Counted from the stretch's first letter, positions 22,420 to 31,962 are shown. The stretch is 59,977 nucleotides of DNA from Dactylosporangium sucinum (GCF_014647515.1 NZ_BMPI01000071.1:1-59977); one strand, 5' to 3'. Numbers and translations: made by a program. Notes: generated by a model not told the origin, from the letters alone.

Positions 22420-25400
22420 TCACGCGGGCGGGTGGAAGAGCACGCCCTTCCCGCTCTGCAGTGTGGGTTGGTTGTTCGAGTACTGGTACGCGATCGTACC
22501 GGCGGCGTTCTCGATGCCGACCGTCGCGTTGCTGCCCTGCTCGAAGGCGTTGTCGAGATCCTTGTACGCGAACGCGATGTCGCCGTTCTCGTAGAAGACC
22601 GCCTCGAAGGTCAGCCGGCGCGACGTGTTGCCGTAGATGAACACGTTGCGCCACTCGACCACGTACGCCCGGCTCGGAGCGGTGCCGGTCACGCCGGTCC
22701 GCACGCTGGACGAGCCGTCGACGACCAGGTCCGACCAGAACGGGTAGGCCGTGGCGTTCGGCGCCGCGGTCGTCGGCAGGGTCGTGTGGTCGGCGTTCGC
22801 CGCGCCCGGGTTGACAAAACTGATCTTGCCGTTGGTGTCGACCCAGGCGGAGTTGTACGTCTGGCCGTACAACTTGACCGGGAAGGGCGTCGTCACCTGG
22901 ACGATGCTGTCGTCACCGGTCAGGGTGAGCGGCGTGGCGGCGTCGATGAACGCCCGGGTGCCGTCGGCGCAGGTGTAGCCGAACGCGTCGGCGCCCTGCG
23001 TGAGGGCCAGGTTCACGGTCGACGTGCCGGAGCTCACCGTCACCGGCGCGCTCGCCCCGCCACCGCCACAGGCGCCGCCGGACCCAACCGACGCGCTGAC
23101 GGTGTAGGACCCCGCCGCCACGTTGGTGAAGGTGTACTGCCCGTTCGCGGCGGTCGTGGTGGAGGTACCACCGGGACTCAGTGTGACCGTCGCGCCCGAC
23201 ACCGCCGTTCCGGTGCCCTGGTTGGTGACGGTGCCGGTGACCGTGCCCGTCACCGGCGGCGGCTCGGACCCGCCACCCGGCGACTTGAACAGCACCGCGA
23301 TGCCGTTCTGCAGGGCCGAGGTGTTGTTCGAGTACTGGATGCCGACGGTCCCGGCGGCGTTCTCGATGCCGACCGTGGCCGACGCGCCCGCCTCCGCGGT
23401 GTTGTCGATGCCGCCGTAGTTGGTCACGACGTCACCGTTCTCGAACAGGATCGCCTCGACGTCGAGCCGGCGCGAGGTGAAGCCGTACTGGTAGGCGTTG
23501 CGCCACTCGACGACGAACTGCCGGTTGGGCGCGGTGCCCAGCACGGCCGTCCGCACGCTCGCCGAGCCGTCGACGACCAGGTCCGACCAGTAGGCGTACA
23601 CCGTCGAGTTCGGCAGCGCGGCCGACGGGATCGCACCGTGCTCGGTCGCCGAGACGCCCTGGTTGGCGAAGCTCAGCCGGCCGTTGGTGTCGACCCAGGC
23701 CGAGGTGTAGGTCGTGCCGTAGAACTTGAAGCCGAACGGCAGGGTGACCTGGGTCAGGTTGTCGTCGCCGGTCAGCGGCAGCACCGTGCCGTCGGCCGGG
23801 ACGAACGTGCGCGGCGAGGCCGAGCACGTGTACCCGAAACTGTCCGAGCACGAGGCCGCGTAGGTCGCCGTGTACGTGCGGTCGGTCGTCGGCGCCGTCA
23901 CCACGTGGGTCTGCGCACCGCCGTCCGACCAGCCGGTGAACGTGTGCGGCACGTTCAACAGGCTCTGCGGGGTCGGCGCGCTGACCGTGTTCGTCGAGCC
24001 CTGGATCACGGTGCGGGTGAACGGCGCCACGCCGCTCGTCGCGCCCACGGTCAGCTGGAGGCCGGCCGGGTTGGAGGCGAACGTGAGGTCGACCGTCCTC
24101 GGCTCCACGTTGACCGTGGCGGTGCTGGTCAGCCCGCCCGCGTCGGTCGCCGTCATCCGGAACTCGAGGTACGACGGGTACTCGTGGTCGGGCGCGGTGA
24201 GCGTGCCGCTCGCGACGCCGTTGAGGGTCTGCATCGGGTGCTCGTGGCACACGCCCGGCGACGAGCAGTGGTGCAGGATGATCGTCCAGCTCAGCGCCGA
24301 CGCCGGCAGGGTGCCCTGCTGCGGGTCGGTGGCGTGGCCGGTGAAGCTGATCGAGTTGCCGACCGCCCACGTGAGCGTGCTCGCCGGGGTGTCGATGAAC
24401 GCCGTCGGCGCGTCGTTGCCGGCGGTGATGGTCACCGTCTTGTCGTTCGTGGCGCCGAGCGTGTCGGTGACCCGCAGGCGGGCCGTGTACGTGCCGGGGT
24501 TGGTGTAGGTGTAGGTGGCCTTCGGGTTCGTCGACGGCGCGCCGGTGTCGAACGTGCCGTCGTTGGTGAAGTCCCACTGGTACTGCAGCAGGCCCTGGTC
24601 GGCCGGGTCGGCGTCGTCGGACGTCGAGCCGTCGAAGTTCACGGTCAGCGGGGAGCCGCCGGACGTGCGGTCCGTGGTGATGGCGGCGACCGGCGGCTGG
24701 TTGCCGTTGTAGTACCGGATGCGCCGCACCGTGCCGTTGAGGTCGACGTAGTAGAGCTCGTTGCCCGGGCCGATGGCCAGGTCGACGGGGTTCGCCGCGC
24801 CGGCGTCGAAGGTGATGATGTTGGCGCTGTTCGGCAGGCCGTTGCTGCCCGGCATCATCGCCCAGATGCAGTCGCGGCTGTAGTCGGAGAAGAACAGCGC
24901 GCCCCGGTAGGCGGCCGGGTAGGGGCCGCTGTCCGGGTAGAACGCGACACCCGACGACGAGGAGCCGCCGCTCGGGCACGACTCGTTCGCGACGACCTTG
25001 GCGTTGTGGTTCCAGGAGTAGTACGGCTGGACGTTCGGGACCGACGGGTTCGCGCCGTACATCGGCTCGCACAGGTTGAGGTTCGCGCCGTCGTAGCCGC
25101 CCTGGGCCGCCGGGCCCTCGATGCACGGCCAGCCGTAGTTGCCGACCGGCGTCCCGGTCGGGTTGGCCACCCGGTTGATCTCCTCGTAGGTGTTCCAGCC
25201 GACCTCGCCGCTCCACACCTCGTTGGTGCCGGGGCGCATGGTGAACCGGAACGGGTTGCGCATGCCGTAGGCGACGATGCGCCGCGCGTTGGCGTCGGCC
25301 GAGGCGGCGTAGGGGTTGTTCGGCATGGCCGCGCCCGTGTTCGGGTCGATGCGGATGATCGTGCCGTTGAGCTGCGTCGGGTCGCCGGTGGTCCGCACGT

Positions 25401-26106
25401 CCTGGGAGCGCAGCGCGCCACCCTCGGCCGTCGGCGGGCTCATCGTGCCGCCCGGCGGGTCGCCGCACGGGTTGCCGGCGAACTGACCGTAGTCGGTGGC
25501 GCTGAAGCTGGCGCCGTCACCGGCGGAGGCGTAGAGCGCGCCGTCGGCCCCGAAGTGCAGGTCGCCGATCGAGTGGCTCGGGAACTGCTGGCACCAGTCG
25601 GTGATGAGGACCTGCTCGCTGCCGGTCATCTGGTTACCGTTGGCCTGCAGGCGGGACAGCCGCCCGGTCACGATGCACGTACCGTTGTTGGCGTCGGCGC
25701 AGACGTCGTTCCAGCGCGGCGCCGTGCCGCCGGGCACCGCGTCGTACGTGTACAGGACGTAGACCCACGGGTTGGTGGGGAAGCCGGGCGCCAGCGCCAT
25801 GCCGAGCAGGCCTCGGTCCCACTGGTCGTGCACGTTGGTGCGCAGGTCGGCAAAGATGTCCGGGGTAGGGTCGGACAGGCTGTCGAAGACCTTGATGATC
25901 CCGCGCTTCTCGGCGACGAAGACGCGGCCGTCGGGCGAGAACTCGATGTTCGTCGGGTTGGTCAGCCCGCTGTAGACGGTCTGCTCCTGGAAACCGCTGG
26001 GCAACGTCCCGGCGGCGGCCGGCTGCCCACCGGCGATCGGCACGAAGATGCTGGCCATGAGGGCGGCGGCCAGGAAAGCGCGCACGGTTCGTCGACGTGT
26101 CGACAT
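22420..26106 (-). CDS. Secreted PQQ-dependent sugar-dehydrogenase-like protein with PKD and duplicated C-terminal domains
   Basis: A 1228-residue exported protein. Signal peptide: RRRTVRAFLAAALMASIFVP, ending in AAAG near residue 33. Residues about 35-480 form a GSDH-type beta-propeller (TNPTNIEFSPDGRVFVAEKR, LLGMALAPGFPTNPWVYVLY, GDLHFGADGALYASAGDGAS, GTIIRIDPNTGAAMPNNPYA, YGMRNPFRFTMRPGTNEVW, GNYGWPCIEG). Then follow a PKD domain and another Ig-like domain with paired cysteines. Two related beta-sandwich modules of about 180 residues (each with FGYTC, SAWVDTNG, YWSDLVVDGS, VVEWRN and TVGIENAAGT) flank a carboxypeptidase-regulatory-like domain (GTVTNQGTGTAVSGATVTLS). The GTG/ATG choice is clear: ATG 26106 with a GGAGAGG site. 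It probably oxidises or binds extracellular sugars. PQQ use is by family only. Confidence 0.88.
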   Translation of the reverse strand: MSTRRRTVRAFLAAALMASIFVPIAGGQPAAAGTLPSGFQEQTVYSGLTNPTNIEFSPDGRVFVAEKRGIIKVFDSLSDPTPDIFADLRTNVHDQWDRGLLGMALAPGFPTNPWVYVLYTYDAVPGGTAPRWNDVCADANNGTCIVTGRLSRLQANGNQMTGSEQVLITDWCQQFPSHSIGDLHFGADGALYASAGDGASFSATDYGQFAGNPCGDPPGGTMSPPTAEGGALRSQDVRTTGDPTQLNGTIIRIDPNTGAAMPNNPYAASADANARRIVAYGMRNPFRFTMRPGTNEVWSGEVGWNTYEEINRVANPTGTPVGNYGWPCIEGPAAQGGYDGANLNLCEPMYGANPSVPNVQPYYSWNHNAKVVANESCPSGGSSSSGVAFYPDSGPYPAAYRGALFFSDYSRDCIWAMMPGSNGLPNSANIITFDAGAANPVDLAIGPGNELYYVDLNGTVRRIRYYNGNQPPVAAITTDRTSGGSPLTVNFDGSTSDDADPADQGLLQYQWDFTNDGTFDTGAPSTNPKATYTYTNPGTYTARLRVTDTLGATNDKTVTITAGNDAPTAFIDTPASTLTWAVGNSISFTGHATDPQQGTLPASALSWTIILHHCSSPGVCHEHPMQTLNGVASGTLTAPDHEYPSYLEFRMTATDAGGLTSTATVNVEPRTVDLTFASNPAGLQLTVGATSGVAPFTRTVIQGSTNTVSAPTPQSLLNVPHTFTGWSDGGAQTHVVTAPTTDRTYTATYAASCSDSFGYTCSASPRTFVPADGTVLPLTGDDNLTQVTLPFGFKFYGTTYTSAWVDTNGRLSFANQGVSATEHGAIPSAALPNSTVYAYWSDLVVDGSASVRTAVLGTAPNRQFVVEWRNAYQYGFTSRRLDVEAILFENGDVVTNYGGIDNTAEAGASATVGIENAAGTVGIQYSNNTSALQNGIAVLFKSPGGGSEPPPVTGTVTGTVTNQGTGTAVSGATVTLSPGGTSTTTAANGQYTFTNVAAGSYTVSASVGSGGACGGGGASAPVTVSSGTSTVNLALTQGADAFGYTCADGTRAFIDAATPLTLTGDDSIVQVTTPFPVKLYGQTYNSAWVDTNGKISFVNPGAANADHTTLPTTAAPNATAYPFWSDLVVDGSSSVRTGVTGTAPSRAYVVEWRNVFIYGNTSRRLTFEAVFYENGDIAFAYKDLDNAFEQGSNATVGIENAAGTIAYQYSNNQPTLQSGKGVLFHPPA

Positions 26107-26332
26107 GGACCGTCCTCTCCGGAGGATGAGGAGGAGCCAGCGGGGGTTCCCCTGCACCCGCTGAAATTGCGCCAGCCTACCGGCCGGTACCGACGTGAGG
26201 AACTGTCGCGTTCCCGACCATGATCAGGATGATCCACCCCGAAAGGGTCCACATTGGACGTCATTCGCGGAAAGACGGTCCGATCGACCGACATGGGCAT
26301 CATCGCGCGGCTGGGCGGCATCCCCGCTCGGC

Positions 26333-26640
26333 CGCCGAGCGCTCACCCAGACCGTCCCCCCGCCCCACTCCCGCTGCGCCCGCCCCGCGCCCCCGCCCCG
26401 TGGCTCCGCCCGCCCCGCCCCGCCGCGCCCACGCCATGGCCCCGCGCCGCACCCCGCCCTACGCCACGCCACGCCACCGCATCCCAGTCCGCGCCCCACG
26501 CCGTGCCGCACCCCGCCCAACGCCACGGGCCCCGACCCGCCGCATCCCGCCCAACGCCACGCCAGCACCCCACCGCATCCCGGCCCGCGCCCTACGCCGT
26601 GCCGCGCCCCACGCCACGCGCCACGCCCGCGCCCCACAAG
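26333..26640. repeat. C-rich, purine-poor degenerate repeat tract
   Basis: About 300 bases on this strand are almost G/A-depleted, built from drifting units such as CCGCATCCC, CCCAACGCCACGCC and GCCCCACGCC. All long frames through it are low-complexity Pro/Arg/His strings, so I treat it as non-coding. It lies between the livK terminus and the GSDH promoter. Confidence 0.7.
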
Positions 26641-26642
26641 AG

Positions 26643-26717
26643 CGCGATCTTGGAGTTGTGGTCCCGTATTTGTCCGAAATAGACGGACAAAGTGGGGACC
26701 ACAACTCCAAGATCGCG
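26643..26717. terminator. Long perfect palindrome, family A copy 1
   Basis: 23-bp arms (26643-26665 and 26695-26717, starting CGCGATCTTGGAGTTGTGG) are perfectly complementary. A further 8-bp pair TTTGTCCG/CGGACAAA lies inside, giving a stem of about 34 bp in all. It sits downstream of livK and could end the liv operon. A relative is at 38313-38384. Confidence 0.8.
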
Positions 26718-26790
26718 GACCACGAGGCTGGGGCCAGGCCCGGACCACGAGGCTTGGGGCCAGGCCCGGACCACGAGGCCGGGACTAGGC
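26716..26790. repeat. Tandem repeat, 25-26 bp unit, nearly three copies
   Basis: Units start CGGACCACGAGGC at 26716, 26741 and 26767. The first unit abuts the right arm of the palindrome. Non-coding, just before the livK stop codon. Confidence 0.85.
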
Positions 26791-26810
26791 GGACGAACCG
26801 GTCGGCGGGG

Positions 26811-28112
26811 TTACAGCTTCTCGTAGCAGGGCTTGTCCAGCTTGTAGTCCTTTGCCGTCGGGCCCGTGAAGTAGTCCTTGACCAGGGGAACGTCCGTCGT
26901 GCCGTTGCCGGCCGCGGGGTTGTAGATGAGCGACTGGCGGAAGATGCCGTCCGTGCCGCCCGCGTAGTTGCCGGCGCCGTCGGGGAGCATGCCCTCGTAG
27001 TCGACCTTGGTCAGCGACTTCGCCGCCTTGACCAGGCCGGCCCGGGTCAGGTCGCCGTCGGCCTGGGCCTTCTTGAGCGCGGCCAGCAGCGGGTACGACC
27101 AGACCCAGCCCGAGGTGTAGCCGTCGTTCGGGGTGATCGACGAGCCGAGCGCCTCGCGCATCGCCTTGTGGCCGGGCGAGTCGGTGGAGAACGTCTTCCA
27201 CGGCGACGACTGGAGGTACAGGGCCTTCAGCGCCGGGGCGGCCGGCGACTGGAGCAGGCCCGGGTTCCAGGTCGGGCTGGTGCCGATGAACTTGCCGGTG
27301 AAGCCGCGCTGGGCGGAGCCGCCGACGATGGCCGCGACGTCGGCCGGGCCGGCGGTGACGATGACCAGGTCGGGCTTCTGGGTCACGATCGCGGTGACCG
27401 CGCCGGCCTGCTTGTCGGTGCCGGAGTCGGTCTTGACGTCGATGAACTTCAGGCCGAGCTTCTCGGCCGCGATCTTCGCGCCGGCCGCGGCGTCGTCGCC
27501 GTAGTCGCCGGCCAGGTGGACGGCCATGACCGTCTTGGGCTTGAAGGTCTCGTTCGCGTAGTCGACGGCGTTCATCGACTCGATGCAGTAGTTGGCGCCG
27601 GATTCGAGGATGTTGTCCTCGAACGCGTAGGCGGACGTCCACGCCGCGGGGGCGGCGAGCACGTTGTTCGCCTTCATGTCGCCGAGGATCGCGGCCGTCG
27701 TCGGGGAGCCGAGGCTCTGCGCGAGGGCCAGCACCTTGCCCTTGATCTCCTGGTAGACCTCGTTGTGGGTCTGCGGGTTGTACTTGTTGTCCCGCACGTA
27801 GGTCTCGGCGTCGACGTCGTAGCCGCCGATGCCGCCCTGGGTGTTGACCCGCTTCCAGAACGCCTTCTGCGCCTCGGTGATCGGCACGGCGAGCGCCTTG
27901 AACGGGCCGACGGTCAGGTCGGAGATGATGCCGAGGTAGATGCAGCCGCGGTCCTTGTGCTCGGACTTGGGGCACGGTTCCTTGGTGATGCCGACGTCGA
28001 CCTTCGGTCCGCCGGACGACGACGAGTCATTCTCGGTGTCGCCGCCGCGGCAGGCCGTGAGCCCGCCGATGGCGAGCACCGCGGCCAGGGTGAGGGCACC
28101 CAACCTCTTCAT
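26811..28112 (-). CDS. Branched-chain-type ABC transporter substrate-binding lipoprotein (LivK-like)
   Basis: 433 residues. Lipoprotein signal KRLGALTLAAVLAIGGLTAC with the lipobox Cys at residue 21. A Ser/Gly/Asp linker is followed by a periplasmic-binding-protein type I fold (IYLGIISDLTVGPFKALAVP, VNTQGGIGGYDVDAETYVRD, KVLALAQSLGSPTTAAILGD, TVMAVHLAGDYGDDAAAGAK, PDLVIVTAGPADVAAIVGGS). It is the last gene of the liv-like operon; permeases and ATPases lie upstream. The ligand is unknown; amino acids, amides, and aromatic or fatty acids are all known for the family. The acyl-CoA ligase in the operon favours a carboxylic acid. Confidence 0.93.
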   Translation of the reverse strand: MKRLGALTLAAVLAIGGLTACRGGDTENDSSSSGGPKVDVGITKEPCPKSEHKDRGCIYLGIISDLTVGPFKALAVPITEAQKAFWKRVNTQGGIGGYDVDAETYVRDNKYNPQTHNEVYQEIKGKVLALAQSLGSPTTAAILGDMKANNVLAAPAAWTSAYAFEDNILESGANYCIESMNAVDYANETFKPKTVMAVHLAGDYGDDAAAGAKIAAEKLGLKFIDVKTDSGTDKQAGAVTAIVTQKPDLVIVTAGPADVAAIVGGSAQRGFTGKFIGTSPTWNPGLLQSPAAPALKALYLQSSPWKTFSTDSPGHKAMREALGSSITPNDGYTSGWVWSYPLLAALKKAQADGDLTRAGLVKAAKSLTKVDYEGMLPDGAGNYAGGTDGIFRQSLIYNPAAGNGTTDVPLVKDYFTGPTAKDYKLDKPCYEKL

Positions 28113-28157
28113 TGAGGAGCTCCTTCTCAGGGGTGTCGGGAGTAGGGGTGGGTCAGG

Positions 28158-29258
28158 TCAGTACGAGAACGGCCAGGCCTTCCAGTAGTTGCGGAGCCGT
28201 ATCCAGATGCCGAAGAGACCGCGTGGCTCGAAGATCAGGAACACGATGATCAGCACGCCGTAGAGGACGGTCTCCAGCTGATAGGCATTCGGCGACTCCA
28301 CGGGGGAGTTGCTGATGAACGGAAGGAACGACGGGACCTCCCGGGTCAGCCGCGGCAGCAGCGTGATCAGGAAGGCGCCCAGGACGGCGCCGCTCACGGT
28401 GCCCGCACCGCCGATGAGGATCATGGCGATGTACTGCACCGACAGCAGCAGGTTGAAGGAGGTCGGGTCGAAGTAGCCCGCCCCGACGTACAGCAGCGCA
28501 CCGGCACAGCCGGCGTAGAACGACGACACCCCGAAGGCCACCGTCTTGTACCTGGCCAGGTTCACCCCGATCACGCCGGCCGCGATGTCGCGGTCGCGGA
28601 TCGCGGTGAAGGCCCGGCCCACTCGCGAACGCGCCAGGTTGCGCGCCGTGAGAGCCGCGAGGACCAGCAGCACGAGCATCAGGAGGTACAACTTCTGATC
28701 CCGGGTGAGGAACGCATCCGTGGTGTTGAGGTCGTAGCCCAGCAGCGACGGCGCCGGGGGCTGCCGGCCGACGCCGGGGCCGCCGGTCAGCTCCGACCAC
28801 TCGTTGATCACGTGCGCGCCGATGAAGACCAGACCGAGCGTGACGATCGCCAGGTAGAGGCCGCGCAGCCGGGTGGCGAGCGGGGCCACCAGGACGCCGG
28901 CGAGCGCCGCCGCGAGCCCGGCAGCGGGCAGCCAGACCAGCACCTCGGTGACGCCGAAGCCGATCGTGCGGCCCTCCGGGTCGCCGGCCACGGCGGCCGC
29001 CGTGTAGGCGCCGATCGCCAGGAAGAAGGCGTGCCCGAGCGACACCTGCCCGGCCAGGCCGGTGACGATGTTGAGCCCGATCGCGCCGACCGCGGTGACG
29101 CAGGCGACGCCGAGCAGCTGGAGCAGTTCGTCCTGCACCAGCCAGGGCAGGGCGAAGGCGACCACCAGCAGGCCGCCGACGGCGACGCGCTTGCTGGTCG
29201 TGTCGAGGAGCGCGACCTCCTGGGCGTAGGAGGTGCGCAGCAGCGGGCGGTTCCTCAT
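28158..29258 (-). CDS. Branched-chain-type ABC transporter permease (LivM-like)
   Basis: 366 residues, about nine to ten membrane helices. Family signatures: VTGLAGQVSLGHAFFLAIGA, TRLRGLYLAIVTLGLVFIGA, GRAFTAIRDRDIAAGVIGVN and the EAA-like segment IGGAGTVSGAVLGAFLI. ATG at 29258 overlaps the stop of livH as ATGA, so translation is coupled. Longer frames upstream are antisense-like noise inside livH. It forms the second transmembrane half of the importer together with LivH. Confidence 0.93.
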   Translation of the reverse strand: MRNRPLLRTSYAQEVALLDTTSKRVAVGGLLVVAFALPWLVQDELLQLLGVACVTAVGAIGLNIVTGLAGQVSLGHAFFLAIGAYTAAAVAGDPEGRTIGFGVTEVLVWLPAAGLAAALAGVLVAPLATRLRGLYLAIVTLGLVFIGAHVINEWSELTGGPGVGRQPPAPSLLGYDLNTTDAFLTRDQKLYLLMLVLLVLAALTARNLARSRVGRAFTAIRDRDIAAGVIGVNLARYKTVAFGVSSFYAGCAGALLYVGAGYFDPTSFNLLLSVQYIAMILIGGAGTVSGAVLGAFLITLLPRLTREVPSFLPFISNSPVESPNAYQLETVLYGVLIIVFLIFEPRGLFGIWIRLRNYWKAWPFSY

Positions 29259-30142
29259 ACCCTTTCGACCTCCCGGGTGCCGAACAGGCCGTAGGGGCGC
29301 ACGAGCAGGATCAGCAGCATCACGACGTACGGCGTGACGACCGAGACGTTGCCGCCCAGCCAGGGGAAGTCGCCCTGGTAGGTGGCGGTGATCTCCTGGA
29401 CCACGCCGACGACCAGCCCGCCGACGACGGCGCCGGGCAGGGAGTCGAGGCCGCCGAGGATGATCACCGGCAGCGCGGTCAGCGCGACGAGCCACAGCGA
29501 CTCGCTGACGCTGCCGCCGACCGCGGCGAACGTGCCGGCGACCGCGGCGAGCGCGCCGGCCAGCGCCCACGACAGCGCGAACACCGCGCCGACGCTGACG
29601 CCTTGGGCGAGCGCGGCCTCCTGGTCGTAGGAGGCGGCCCGCATCGCGAGGCCGGTGCGGGTGTACCGGAAGAACAGGAACAGCCCGGCGATGAGGATCG
29701 CGGTCGTGACCACCATGGCGACGTGCCGCTGCTCGATGAGGATGCCGCCGGGCAGCTTCCAGGTGTCCAGCCCCCACGGGTCGCCGACGTGCCGCACGTC
29801 GAGCCCGATGAGGGCGTTGACGACGACCCGGACCGCGATGTCGATGCCGAGCGTGATGATGGCGACGGTGAACACCGGCCGGCCGACCATCGGCCGCACC
29901 GCGACCCGCTCGATGCCCAGCGCCAGCGCGCCGGTGACCACCGAGGCCACGGCCAGCGCGACGAAGAACCCGAGCGGCTTCACCAGGTAGGTGACCAGGA
30001 CCGCGCCGGCCAGCATGAACGCCGGCTGGGCGAACGAGATGACCCGGGTCGCCTTGTAGATGATGACGAAGCCGAGCCCCAGCAGCGCGTAGACGCTGCC
30101 CGTGCCGATGCCCCGCAGGATGCTCTCGACGACGTCCTTCAC
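29255..30142 (-). CDS. Branched-chain-type ABC transporter permease (LivH-like)
   Basis: 295 residues with about eight helices. Marks: RGIGTGSVYALLGLGFVIIY near the N-terminus, RVISFAQPAFMLAGAVLV, and the cytoplasmic coupling region YTRTGLAMRAASYDQEAALA. These are followed by LPVIILGGLDSLPGAVVGGL and VTPYVVMLLILLVRPYGLFG. It overlaps the ligase gene by 4 nt upstream and livM by 4 nt downstream, placing it firmly in the operon livF-livG-ligase-livH-livM-livK. Confidence 0.94.
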   Translation of the reverse strand: MKDVVESILRGIGTGSVYALLGLGFVIIYKATRVISFAQPAFMLAGAVLVTYLVKPLGFFVALAVASVVTGALALGIERVAVRPMVGRPVFTVAIITLGIDIAVRVVVNALIGLDVRHVGDPWGLDTWKLPGGILIEQRHVAMVVTTAILIAGLFLFFRYTRTGLAMRAASYDQEAALAQGVSVGAVFALSWALAGALAAVAGTFAAVGGSVSESLWLVALTALPVIILGGLDSLPGAVVGGLVVGVVQEITATYQGDFPWLGGNVSVVTPYVVMLLILLVRPYGLFGTREVERV

Positions 30143-31962
30143 GCCTTGCTCCGGTACATGTCGTCGACGAGCTCCGCGAACAGCGTCGCGATCGAGCCCC
30201 GCTTGACCTTCTGGGTGGCGGTCAACTCACCGTCCTCGTGGTCGAGTTCCTTGGGCAGCATGCGGAACGTCTTCACCTGCTCCACCGGGTTGTGCTTGGC
30301 GTTGACGTCGTCCACGACCCGCTGGATCAGGGCGACGACCTCGGGCTTGCCGCTCAGGTCGCGGTAGGTCGTGTAGCCGAGGCCCTGCCGCTGGGCCCAC
30401 TCGCCGACCGTGTCGAGCTCGATGCCGACGAGGGCGGCGAGGTACGCGCGGCGGTCGCCGACGACGATCGCCTCCTTGACGTACGGCGACGCCTTGAGCG
30501 CGTTCTCGATCTCGCTCGGCGCGACGTTCTTGCCGCCGGAGGTGATGATGATGTCCTTCGCCCGGTCGGTGATCCGCAGATGCGTGCCGTCGACGAGCTC
30601 GCCGACGTCGCCGGTGCGCAGCCAGCCGTCCGGCGTCATCGCGTTCGCGGTGGCGCCGGGGTCGTCGAAGTACCCTGCGAAGGTCCCCGGGTGGCGGGTC
30701 TGGATCTCGCCGTCGTCGGCGATGCGGATCTCGACCCCGTCCTGGGCCTCCCCCACCGTGCCGACCTTCACCCGGCCCGGCCGGTTGCCGGTGGCCACCG
30801 CGGTGTTCTCGGTCATCCCGTAGAGCTCGTGCATCGGCACGCCGATGCCCATGAAGAACTTCAGGACGTCGGGCGCGATCGGCGCGGCGCCGCTGGCGGC
30901 GTAGCGGACCCGGCGCACGCCGATGCGCTCGCGCAGCGCCCGGTAGCACAGCAGCCACCCGACCGCGTAGAGCGCGCGGCTGCCGGCGGTGTGCCGGCCG
31001 CCGTTCGCGGCGAGCGTCGAGCCGATCCGGTCGGCGACCCTGAGCCAGAGCCGCGCGTTGGCCCGCTTGAACCGGGACGCGCCGGACAGCCGGACGGTGA
31101 CGCCGGCGAGCATCTTCTCCCAGATGCGCGGTACGCCGAAGAGGATCGTCGGCTGTACCTCCCGGAGATCCGCCTGCACGGTCGCGATCGACTCGCCGAA
31201 GTGCACGATGACCGCCGAGGCGGCGTTGAACCACACCGTGAAGACCCGCTCCGCGACGTGGCACAGCGGCAGGTACGACAGCGTGAGGTCGCGCGGCCCG
31301 GGCGGTGGCGAGGCGAACCCGCCCCCGGCGACGAGCGTGTCGATGGCGAAGTCGACGTTGGCGACGGTGAGCATCGCGCCCTTGGGGCGCCCGGTCGTGC
31401 CGGACGTGTAGACCAGCGTGGCCACGTCGGCCGGCGTCGACGCCGCCATCCGCTCGGCGACCGCGTCCGCGTGCTCGGCCCGGTGGCCGGTGCCCAGCGC
31501 GAGCAGGTCCTTCCAGGCGATGAGCTTTGGGTGGTCGTACCGGTGCAGGATCCCCCGCGGCTCGACGAACACGATGCGTTCCAGGGCGGGGCAGTCGTCG
31601 ATGACCTCCAGCACCTTGTCGACCTGCTCCTGGTCCTCGGCGAACAGGACCCGCGCGCCGGAGTGCCCGAGCAGGTACCGCACCTCGTCGGCCGGGTTGG
31701 TCGGGTAGAGCCCGACCGTCGAGCCGCGCACGGCGACGGCGGCGACGTCGACGAACAGCCACTCGGGCCGGTTCTCCGACTGGATCGCGACCCGGTCGCC
31801 GGGCTCGATGCCCAGCGCCAGCAGGGCGTGGGCGACCGTCTCGGCCGTGTCCCAGTACTCGCCCCAGGTGATCTCCTGCCAGATGCCGCGCTGCTTCTCG
31901 CGCATGGCCACGGCCGACGGCACGGCCTTGGCGCGGTCGCGCACGAGGGTCGCGATGGTCAT
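30139..31962 (-). CDS. AMP-dependent long-chain acyl-CoA synthetase inside the liv operon
   Basis: 607 residues of the ANL superfamily. The AMP-binding signature is LVYTSGTTGRPKGAMLTVAN. Further motifs are YLPLCHVAERVFTVW, HELYGMTENTA, GWLRTGDVGELVDGTHLRIT, and the C-terminal catalytic Lys segment KDIIITSGGKNVAPSEIENA. The C-terminus also has TYRDLSGKPEVVALIQRVVD. It belongs to the FadD15/FACL branch with a long linker. ATG 31962 overlaps livG by 4 nt and its end overlaps livH by 4 nt. Its position between transporter genes suggests that the imported acid is immediately converted to a CoA thioester (vectorial acylation-like), which is inference from context. Confidence 0.93.
   Translation of the reverse strand: MTIATLVRDRAKAVPSAVAMREKQRGIWQEITWGEYWDTAETVAHALLALGIEPGDRVAIQSENRPEWLFVDVAAVAVRGSTVGLYPTNPADEVRYLLGHSGARVLFAEDQEQVDKVLEVIDDCPALERIVFVEPRGILHRYDHPKLIAWKDLLALGTGHRAEHADAVAERMAASTPADVATLVYTSGTTGRPKGAMLTVANVDFAIDTLVAGGGFASPPPGPRDLTLSYLPLCHVAERVFTVWFNAASAVIVHFGESIATVQADLREVQPTILFGVPRIWEKMLAGVTVRLSGASRFKRANARLWLRVADRIGSTLAANGGRHTAGSRALYAVGWLLCYRALRERIGVRRVRYAASGAAPIAPDVLKFFMGIGVPMHELYGMTENTAVATGNRPGRVKVGTVGEAQDGVEIRIADDGEIQTRHPGTFAGYFDDPGATANAMTPDGWLRTGDVGELVDGTHLRITDRAKDIIITSGGKNVAPSEIENALKASPYVKEAIVVGDRRAYLAALVGIELDTVGEWAQRQGLGYTTYRDLSGKPEVVALIQRVVDDVNAKHNPVEQVKTFRMLPKELDHEDGELTATQKVKRGSIATLFAELVDDMYRSKA

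Noticed and set aside
22333..26223. 1296-codon plus-strand frame.
   Set aside because: Arg/Val/Asp-rich antisense shadow of the sugar-dehydrogenase-like gene, typical for high-GC DNA.
26220..28115. 631-codon plus-strand frame.
   Set aside because: Starts in the C-rich tract and continues as antisense of livK; no domain is visible.
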